Below, piece after piece: positions 30,662 to 37,377 of a DNA stretch of 37,377 bases. Origin of the DNA: Parachlorella kessleri (Eukaryota; Chlorophyta; Trebouxiophyceae; Chlorellales; Chlorellaceae). A program made the translations under genes and the position numbers. The stretch covers positions 1-37,377 of the forward strand of contig BBXU01002290.1 of assembly GCA_001598975.1 (NCBI GenBank), in the 5' to 3' direction. The notes under the pieces are model-generated. The model ran no database searches. It was given only the letters and a program-made list of their open reading frames with translations, and was not told the DNA's origin. The number at the start of each line of letters is the position of its first letter. The first letter of the stretch is position 1.

Positions 30662-32984
30662 CTAGTTGGCGTCGTGGCTGAGGAGCACCCCCATGTCTTC
30701 CATGCCGCCTGCCATGCGCTCCGCGTTGTCGCCAGACTCGGCTGTCCGTCTGCACAAGAGCAAAGACCAAGAGCAAAACGCAGTCTTTTGGGGTGGTAGG
30801 AGCGTTGGGTAAGAGCATAGGCACATTGAGAGAAGTCACCCCTGGGAGCGTCGCATGGCGGAAGCACCGCTCCTCACAGCAGTCAAGACGCAGGGGTGAT
30901 TGTTGCCTTCAAGGCCGGGCATGGTGTTCTAGCTGACTGGTGTAACACAAGGGATAAAACAAGGGATGCAACGACAGCAAGGGCATGGTGTTCTAGCTGA
31001 CTGGTGTAACACAAGGGATAAAACAAGGGATGCAACGAGAGCAAGGGCATGCAACAAAAGCAGGGGCCCTTCCCGCCTCCGCAGTAAGTCTTTTGCAGGC
31101 CCAGACAAGGGCAGTCTTGGAAGGGCAGTCAGGGCAGGTGTGGCATGCCCACCACAGCCCGCTTGCATGCTACCAGTAGCAAGCGGCCAGACCAACAAGG
31201 GTTCCAGCTAGCTGACAGCGTGGGGACTCACATCCGCACAACGTCGGCCACCGGGTGCACGAAGATCTTGCCGTCGCCAATCTCGCCGGTGTGGGCGGCG
31301 GTGGCCACCAGCCGCACCACCGTATCCACCTGGTCCCTGCAGAGGCAGCATTTGACTCATGAGGTGAGTCATGTGCTGCCTGTGAGTGTGGGCCCTTTGC
31401 ACCTCCCCTATCCCACAGTCATACTATGCATCCATATCACCACGACAGCATCTGCCATTTGTTGGTCGCAGCAGGTAGGGGCAGCCTGCTCCTGCTGGCC
31501 GCCGCCACCCCGGACTCACCCATGACTCATTCCTTACCTCATCACCACGATGTCCAGCTTGGTCTTGGCCACCAGGAAGTTCTCCGCGCTCCCAAACTCC
31601 GTACCCGCGTACCGCTCCCGCATGCCTGCACCCAGCGCAACGTGCGTGGGGGGGACCCTTTGACCCCCACCAGGGTCCAGCAATGACCTGTCGGAGAAAG
31701 AGAGCCCTGCTCCTCGCACCTTCCCTTCCCTCGGGGAGGGTTGTTCGGGTTGTAGGCTTTCCAGGCAGGGAGGGGCGCCGGCCCGTTGGTGAAGCCCCAT
31801 GCCAGGTCAGACCTCCGGTACTAACCCACCTCCTTGCACACCGGCGCCCCGCACATCTGTGACTGTCATGCCGCGGATGCCGTTGGCGTTCAGCCGCTTC
31901 ACCACCTTTTCCACGCGCCAGGGCCGGATAATAGCCTGCAGTCATGTAAGGCGGGTTCCCATGGACAACGCTGGGGACCCCAAACGCTCGGGTAACACGG
32001 CATCCCGAACCACCTGACCTTGGAGCCACCGACAGACAACTGACCGCTTTGACCACACAAAGGAGGGGGGGCCTGCTATGTAGAACAAGCGCCGCATAAA
32101 GTTGTCCCCGCTACTACGAACACCCATGCCCCAGCTGTGGTCGGCACCCAGCACAATGCCATTGACCCACTCGATTGCCATTGACCCACTCGATGAAGTC
32201 CTTGAAGTGGCTTCCAGTGCCACCTCTTCTCAAGCTCCATCGCTCCAGGCTAGGCCCTCCTCACCTCAACTCGAAAGTAGTTCACTGTGGGGAAGCCCGA
32301 CAGGTTGACATGGAGGCTCTCAAGCTCCTTGTAGGGAGCAGCTTTCACATTGCCAGGGGCTGCAAGGGTGGACCCATGCAGCGGAGGTAAGGAGGAGGTA
32401 TCAGCTGATGTGGCGCCAGCTTATCATTTCCTTAGGTGGGCAGCATATTTGCCGGAGACACTGGCAACACAGCGGCAGGCCATGTACAAGCTGCAAGAAC
32501 ACAGCGGCGTGGGGGTATGAGGGGCGCATGAAGGGGTATGAGCACAGAGTTCTGCCAAGCCAGTGTTTCTGCGGACCCATGATGAGGATCGAAGTACACC
32601 GCCCTCTGCTAAGTAAGCCAGAGATAGTCTTGCTTGCACTCACCAGTGCTTGCCACCACAACAGTTCCCCGCCTGCGGGTGCACCTGGTGCTAGGTGCTA
32701 GCACTTTTGGGACAGCCCTGCGTGCGTGAGATATCGTGAAACAACAGACGTCGTGAGTTGGTAGGTTGTCAACAAGCACGTGTGATAGGAGGAGTACGTC
32801 AGCGCCTCTATGGGCGAAGCCTCGCAGGCCAAGCCAAGCGATCAACCCTAGGTGATGCATGCGAGCGCTGATAGCTAAGCAGGCAGATCGTATCAATGCA
32901 AGGCTAATACGACCCAACCAACCTGGGAAGCTGGGCATATGCGGTGCCCAGACCGCTAGACATGTGCGCAGCTGTGAGAGCCAT
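30662..32984 (-). CDS. GLB1: PII signal protein GLB1, chloroplast-targeted, seven exons
   Basis: Exons: 32984-32923, 32717-32644, 32359-32265, 31935-31830, 31625-31538, 31336-31232, 30749-30662; 618 nt, 205 aa, every phase agrees. PII trimers sense ATP/ADP and 2-oxoglutarate; in algae and plants they activate N-acetylglutamate kinase in the plastid. The N-terminus ([19 protein letters not shown], then [12 protein letters not shown]) is a plausible transit peptide. Core motifs: [36 protein letters not shown]-loop [19 protein letters not shown] with Tyr118, and [20 protein letters not shown] (158-177). The tail [19 protein letters not shown] fits the C-terminal Q-loop that lets algal/plant PII respond to glutamine, but the usual RTGERG reads RTAESG. 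The gene is divergent from the glutaredoxin-like gene, with start codons 223 bp apart. Confidence 0.96.
30917..31055. repeat. 64-bp tandem duplication in the last GLB1 intron
   Basis: Unit 1 is 30917-30980, unit 2 is 30981-31044 with a single C/G difference, followed by a partial third unit beginning GGGCATGCAAC. Near identity implies a recent event. Confidence 0.95.
32158..32195. repeat. 19-bp tandem duplication in GLB1 intron 3
   Basis: GCCATTGACCCACTCGAT plus one variable base, twice in a row. Confidence 0.95.
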
Positions 32985-33207
32985 CGTCCACAAGGCCTAG
33001 GTATCACTGAAGCAAACCAAAAGTTTAATATTTTAGCTATCGACACTTTCAAGTAGAGTTTAATCAATACTAGTTTCCTGGCCCGGAGTACCGGACACTG
33101 GTTTTCCTTGTACCGGCCCCTGACACGTGGTGTGTGTCAAGATGAATGACCTCCTCAACAAATGAGGATGGCCATGAGTTTGTCAAGCTGTAAGAGAAAA
33201 CTTTGTA
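32985..33207. promoter_or_regulatory. Bidirectional spacer between GLB1 and the glutaredoxin-like gene, with a G-box
   Basis: This short gap separates two divergent ATGs and must hold both promoters or lie inside untranslated leaders. A G-box core CACGTG is at 33124-33129; bHLH and bZIP factors bind such cores, often in light- or nutrient-responsive genes. No TATA box was recognised. Confidence 0.5.
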
Positions 33208-34414
33208 ATGGCTGGACTCTGCTTTTGCCTGACCCACGCAAACCTGCCTGCATATCATGGCAGACAGCGACAGCAGGTGCTGTCTGCCTTGACAGATGGA
33301 CAGCGCAGAAACCCAGCTGTCGTGGGCAGAGTAAATGTCATCCTTCAAGAACAGCAAGGAGGGCGCCATCCAGGGACTGCTTGCGCGCCCGCCTTGGAAC
33401 ATGGTGACCAGCCAACAGGAGGCGACACGTTCAAACTCATCCTCTACACCAAACAGGGCTGCCCTCTCTGCGACGGCCTGCACGAAAAATTGGGGGCAGT
33501 GCTGGACCGGGCCCAGTTTCAACCAACAGTGCTAAGTCAAGCTAGGTGGGTTTCTGCGTTTGCTCCTCTGAGTGCCAGCGGCAAAACACTGCCACAAAGG
33601 CGTTAGGCAACTTTGTGGGTCAGTGTTGATGCCAGAAATCTTATGACGGCGGGAGGTCAAACAGGGTTGTTCAGACGGGGTGGTCTGGTGCTGAGCGATT
33701 TGCACGCTGCAACCTGTGTCCTCCAAACTGCGGTCTACGGCTTACTCTTGAGGACCTGTTCACACCAATTCCTTGGGTAGCTATAATGGTGGCAATGTAG
33801 CTGACAGCGTTGGCTGCAGGGTGGAGGTCCGAGACATTGCCGCCAACCCAACCTGGGAGCAGGCGTATGCCCTGTCTGTGCCCGTCCTCGCTTATGCCAG
33901 CGAGGAAGCCTCACAGGAGGTGCGCTACACAGCAGGGTGGGGTTGGAACTGGCAGACGGGGACACTGGATGGGTCTGGGAGGCAGGGGAAGCAGGCACTC
34001 CGCTTTTTGTCTCTAGAGCTGCTGAGCCAGATGCATAGTTCCTTCTTGGGGCAGCCGTGCCCATGTTGCCATACGCATCTCTTGAGTGCGCTGCACTGCT
34101 GGACCATGAGTGAGTTTGATTATTTCTGACCAGTTTGCGCCGTTGATACCTAGGACCTTATGGCCGAGCACCCAGCCCTGCCAGTACAGTTCGCCCCTAC
34201 CGCCCCCTCCGTCGCATTGCCTGCTACCGTCAACAAATAACTGCACTAAACCCTGTCAGCCCCGTCCAAATATTCGTATCTCCTTCTTGACCGCATTGCC
34301 TGCCACCTTAACCAAATACTGGCCGTGCAGGTGGAGCTGCCTCGGCCGGCACCACGCCTTTCAGCGGAGGCGCTGCAAAGGCACCTGGAGAAGGTTCTGG
34401 CGCAGGTGATGTAG
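33208..34414 (+). CDS. Glutaredoxin-like (thioredoxin-fold) protein with a CPLC motif, three exons
   Basis: Exons: 33208-33545, 33820-33919, 34331-34414; 522 nt, 173 aa, phases agree. From about residue 74 it matches the small glutaredoxin-like (DUF836) family: FKLILYTKQGCPLCDGLHEKL with Cys85 and Cys88, a second strand VEVRDIAANPTWEQAYALS, the cis-proline loop SVPVLAY, and a C-terminal helix AEALQRHLEKVLAQVM. Such proteins are presumed disulfide oxidoreductases; the partner is unknown. The first 73 residues, rich in Gln/Arg and without domain, may be a transit peptide, but an unnoticed intron or later start is possible. Convergent with TRM11 and divergent from GLB1. TGTAA at 34505-34509, 91 nt past the stop, is the probable 3' signal. 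Intron 2 holds two CTGCCACC repeats, the second ending just before the acceptor. Confidence 0.82.
34171..34320 (+). repeat. CTGCCACC repeat family, two units in intron 2 of the glutaredoxin-like gene
   Basis: Units at about 34171-34240 and 34241-34320, each with CCCTGYCAG, a C/T-rich section and CGCATTGCCTGCYACC. The second ends about ten bases before the acceptor of exon 3, so it may supply part of the intron's branch-point or pyrimidine region. Confidence 0.75.
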
Positions 34415-35109
34415 AGCGAAGGGGAGAGAAGGTGCGAAGAAGTAGGCTAGACTCTGCATGACTGCATATAGAGCACTTGCAGAGGGATGTGCAGCAAGCA
34501 GGCCTGTAAAGCAGTATAGGGATAGTAGAGGCGTTTGGGAAAAACCTGAGGCAAGCAGGACGGATGTTCATTGGGATTTAGCCGCATGTTTCAACTGTCT
34601 CTAGTAAGTATGGGACAAAAGCTTAGTCAACCATGTCGAGTTGTATTAGTGGCAATGTGCCTTGTTGCTCCACATCAAGTCTTGCAAAGTTCTGCCTCTC
34701 TAGACCTTCTGTAAGATTGAATTATGGATCACATCTCTGTACACAAACAATGTACCACGCAGCATGTGAGCTACTCCACGACAACCGTGTTTCTTCAGGC
34801 ACGTGCCAAGAGGTGCACCATAGGAACGCGCTGACAGCCGGGTCTACGAGGCACAGATCGTGCAGCTATAAGGTGGAGCAGCCCTACAGGCATGCATGCG
34901 CCGGTAGACGTATGCCTGCTGCTCAGCGCCGACCAAGCAGGCATGCCGGAAGGCCACTTCGCTGCTGAGCTGGAACGCTGCTGCCGCCACTGCGCTACAA
35001 CTCTCCCTCTCCCATACCCCTGATGCTTGCTTGGGGCACCGGCCGCAGTGCCCTACGCAATACCCCGCAGCCACTGACTCCGCAGCCAGTGCTAACGACG
35101 CTTTCCTGC
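34415..35109. other. Convergent 3' region between the glutaredoxin-like gene and TRM11
   Basis: TGTAA at 34505-34509 and 34710-34714 are candidate ends for the plus-strand gene. No good TGTAA was found on the minus strand for TRM11. No coding exon supported. Confidence 0.5.
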
Positions 35110-36958
35110 CTACACATGTTTGCTGCGGTGCTTGGGCACCGGCCGCAGTACCCTGCTGGTGGCAGCACCTCCCTCCGCCCCGGGCCCGCTGTGGCTGCTG
35201 CTAGTCTCTAGTTCGCTGGCCCCAGCCTTGGAATAGACGTGCTCCCGCAACTCATCAATGTCCATCCTGCGTGGTACAGAAGTTGTATGGTATGGTGTAG
35301 AGGGTCATAGGTGACAGTCGGTCCTTGGAGAGGCACGTCTCCCTGCAGCAACCTGGGGCAGCCCTCCTTTGAGTGCACGGCATGTCGGTGCATGCTGGGG
35401 GATGAAGAGCAGGGAAGCACATCGAGCCGGCCAGTGCAACCTGCACTCTCCCAGGCAGAGGCCTACAGGTCAGGAGCTTGCATAAGGGGAGGGAACTACT
35501 GGCTCAGAACTCAGGCAAGACTCAGGCGCACTTTGCATCCAGTCCTGTCAGTACAGCCCAGCTCTCACTCCCTGTTCGCACTACCTGCCACCCATGCTAA
35601 TAAGACAGTGAATGCCTTGCCAGCCCGCCACCACCTGTCCTCTTGGGGCCCACTCTGCGCCCGTCAGTGCAGTTTACCCCTACCCCTCTGCTTGCCCTAC
35701 CTGCCACCCTTACTAGTACCGGCGGCTCTGGCGTACGCCTCACCTGGGAGGCCCCAGCGCTGCATGGTGCTGCTGTGCTGCTACCCTCACTAATCTCTGC
35801 AGTACACCTCTCACCTGGGAGGCCCCAGTGCTGCATGGTGCTGCTGTGCTGCGAGGGGGTCATAGGCGTGTGCCTTCTCCATGGTGATGAGCCGCCGGCT
35901 GTACTTGGACCCCAATATTTGCTCGCTGTCGGCCACCAGCTGCAGGGGGGGCGACCAGAAAGGAAGGAATGAGAGCATGGGCATCCAGCAAATTACTACA
36001 GTGCAGCCCTACCTTCTCTCTGCTTGCACGACCTGCCACCCTTGCTAGCAAGAGCGCGGGCAGGAAGGTTTTGACTGCCATGATGCAAGGCGAAGCATGC
36101 CGTCCTCCATGCAGATCTAAATTCATCGGCAGAGAAGGAGCCAGCTGCGGACGGCTCGTGTATACATACATGCCGGATCATGCAAGGTGTGGGACAAGCT
36201 GCGCTTGTCAGCTGCGTCTGTGGAAGCAGTGGCTGCAGTCTGCAAGGTTGGCAGCTAGCTGCCAAAGCTCCCCAGCAACAAGGCATGTGTGATGTCCGCT
36301 AGCCTGTATGATGCCCCCCAGCCTCTTAATGCCAGCATGGTAGGAGCCACCAAGCTATACAACCAGTTGAGCTAGCCTTGCATGCAGATGAAGTCTCGCA
36401 CCTCCAGCGCGGGGTGTGTAGGTATGTCCCCGTTCTGATGCCAGCCAGGGATGGCGGGGAGGAAGTATACCAGGCGCCCCCCTGCAGCAAGCTCAGCAAC
36501 AGTGCTACAGGTCAAGGAAAGATACCCCTCCGCCCCTACCTCCTCGCTGTTCGCATTGCCTGCCACCTTTACTAAAAATAATTGCGTCCAGCACTGTCAG
36601 CACGGCTTGCCCCTATCTATCCGTTCACACTATCTGCCAGCTTTACTAAGAACATGCTATCGGGCTTGCACCCAGCTCCGTCCCTTCTTAGGCAGGCAGG
36701 GTTGGCTGCTCGGCTGCCATCCAAGAGTGTCAAGAGCAGCAAGTGCACAGCAGGTTGGCTTTATGAACCGCGTCCGCGCCCCCTGCGACCAACGAGCTCT
36801 GGCCAGGTCTCACCAAGCACCAGCATCTGGGCTGCCAGCTCCATCAAGTCCCTGAGGCACTCCCCGAGGGAATAGCCATCGGTGGCGACTATGTGTGTTC
36901 TTCTGTCCTTGATGGACGCGTCCTCCTTGGCAGCACCCTTGCGGCCCCCCGCCCGCAC
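35110..36958 (-). CDS. TRM11: TRM11, tRNA (guanine-10-N2)-methyltransferase, 3' exons only
   Basis: Exons seen: 36958-36814, 36481-36402, 35939-35815, 35266-35110; phases agree. The enzyme uses S-adenosylmethionine to methylate N2 of G10 in tRNAs, with partner Trm112. The first visible exon begins VRAGGRKGAA, the segment that follows the DPPYG catalytic motif in this family, so the THUMP region and DPPYG lie beyond 37377. Later parts: YSLGECLRDLMELAAQML, GGRLVYFLPAIPGWHQNGDI, PTHPALE, LVADSEQILGSKYSRRLIT, MEKAHAYDP and a Ser/Gly-rich tail ending HRSKHV. Three introns each contain CTGCCACC repeats, antisense to this gene. The donor after exon 35939-35815 is duplicated 71 bp downstream. The stretch 36959-37377 is read as intron; it is open in frame just before 36958 but lacks the expected motif. 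Confidence 0.9.
35518..35720 (+). repeat. CTGCCACC repeat family, two units in a TRM11 intron
   Basis: Units at about 35518-35606 and 35653-35720. The first is very like the unit at 15607: both share an AGACTC, GGCGCA, TGCATCCAG order leading into CCTGTC. Confidence 0.75.
35738..35855 (-). repeat. Tandem duplication spanning a TRM11 donor site
   Basis: CACCTGGGAGGCCCCAG with the following 25 bp occurs at 35741 and again at 35812. The second is the actual exon end with its GTGAG donor; the first is an intronic copy that retains a donor. Confidence 0.9.
35982..36053 (+). repeat. CTGCCACC repeat family unit in a TRM11 intron
   Basis: Contains AGTGCAGCCCTACC, a C/T-rich section and ACCTGCCACCCTTGCTAG. 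Confidence 0.7.
36521..36652 (+). repeat. CTGCCACC repeat family, two units in a TRM11 intron
   Basis: Units at about 36521-36580 (TTCGCATTGCCTGCCACCTT, then TACTAA) and 36587-36652 (CAGCACTGTCAGCACGG through CTGCCAGCTTTACTAAG). They are adjacent, as at 34171-34320. Confidence 0.8.
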
Positions 36959-37377
36959 CTGCACCAGGCACAGCATGTGCAGGGAAGGGTTGAAGATGTA
37001 GACCCTGGGAGTTGGGGGAGAACAATGATGATGCTGCAGCCTTGGCAGTCATGGCAGATGAAATGAGGAGTGTGGCAGATGTGATGGACTCTAAAAGGAG
37101 CAGGGTTGCAAAACTAGGGGACCGGAGGGAACCCCCAAATCCTAGCAGGTCTTGCCGATTGCAACCCTCCCAGTTCCTAGGCGCGGGGGGCATGTCCAAG
37201 CAAGCTGCCAGCCTCCTTGCGCCACCAAGGCTAGGGGTGCCTCTCAGCAACGCTGAACAAGCCAGGCTCCCACCATTACCCACATCAAGCTTTGCCTAGC
37301 AAGTGCAACCTGCGTGTCCAGGTTGCCGGGAAACACGGAGTCAGGCATGCATGCGATGGTGGTGTTGTGTTTGGGGG
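36959..37377. other. TRM11 intron running to the window edge
   Basis: No exon with the expected DPPYG or THUMP sequence was found on the minus strand. An open plus-strand frame at 37012-37299 starting MGENNDDAAAL shows no family resemblance and lies inside this intron, so I do not call it. Confidence 0.5.

Noticed and set aside
31424..32056. 210-codon minus-strand frame as a gene
   Set aside because: It overlaps GLB1 exons 4 and 5 in another frame; the conserved PII sequence is read in the other phase.
32609..33067. Single-exon 5' end for GLB1 from an ATG at 33067
   Set aside because: Splicing 32923 to 32717 joins a typical transit peptide in phase; the unspliced frame gives an unlikely hydrophobic leader.
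36959..37010. Extension of the TRM11 exon upstream of 36958 (VYIFNPSLHMLCLVQ in frame)
   Set aside because: The family has DPPYG directly before VRAGGRK; this stretch lacks it and a CAG acceptor sits exactly at the border, so it is taken as intron.
37012..37299. 95-codon plus-strand frame starting MGENNDDAAAL
   Set aside because: It lies in a TRM11 intron on the opposite strand, has no family resemblance, and no splice or promoter evidence supports it.

Overview
The window looks like nuclear DNA from a green alga (core chlorophyte; Trebouxiophyceae is a guess). Genes are intron-rich, with introns of about 100-550 nt and mostly GT-AG borders. Several stop codons are followed by TGTAA, the chlorophyte polyadenylation signal. 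One gene encodes a chloroplast-type PII protein with the C-terminal tail of the glutamine-sensing algal/plant form. No bacterial operons, rRNA, convincing tRNA or CRISPR array was seen. I rebuilt the gene models by hand from splice consensus, reading-frame phase and remembered protein families. Exon borders marked with phases close in frame from start to stop unless stated.

Layout: (1) 505-4855, minus: complete 11-exon NRAMP-family transporter (570 aa). (2) 5911-18328, minus: a tandem array of four paralogous four-exon F-box/leucine-rich-repeat genes, A to D. Each copy carries a different lesion; only C might still encode a full protein. (3) 14227-14628, plus: a short unidentified coding-like ORF between C and D whose first codons resemble the start of NOP9. 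(4) 18867-24669, plus: complete 12-exon NOP9 (Pumilio-type ribosome-biogenesis factor), head to head with F-box copy D. (5) 25425-26778, plus: small secreted protein of unknown family. (6) 27172-29681, minus: secreted protein joining a CBM14-like chitin-binding domain to a barwin domain, with a one-base frame break in the proline-rich linker. (7) 30662-32984, minus: seven-exon PII protein GLB1. (8) 33208-34414, plus: glutaredoxin-like protein, divergent from GLB1 across about 220 bp containing a G-box. (9) 35110 to the right edge, minus: 3' half of TRM11, a tRNA guanine-10 N2-methyltransferase.

The genes are mostly unrelated housekeeping or secretory functions, as expected for a eukaryotic chromosome; only the F-box array is a true cluster. 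The most unusual signals are structural: short tandem duplications that repeatedly span splice junctions (six cases in four genes), a family of about 70-bp repeats concentrated in introns, three inferred GC-AG introns, and the decaying F-box/LRR array.
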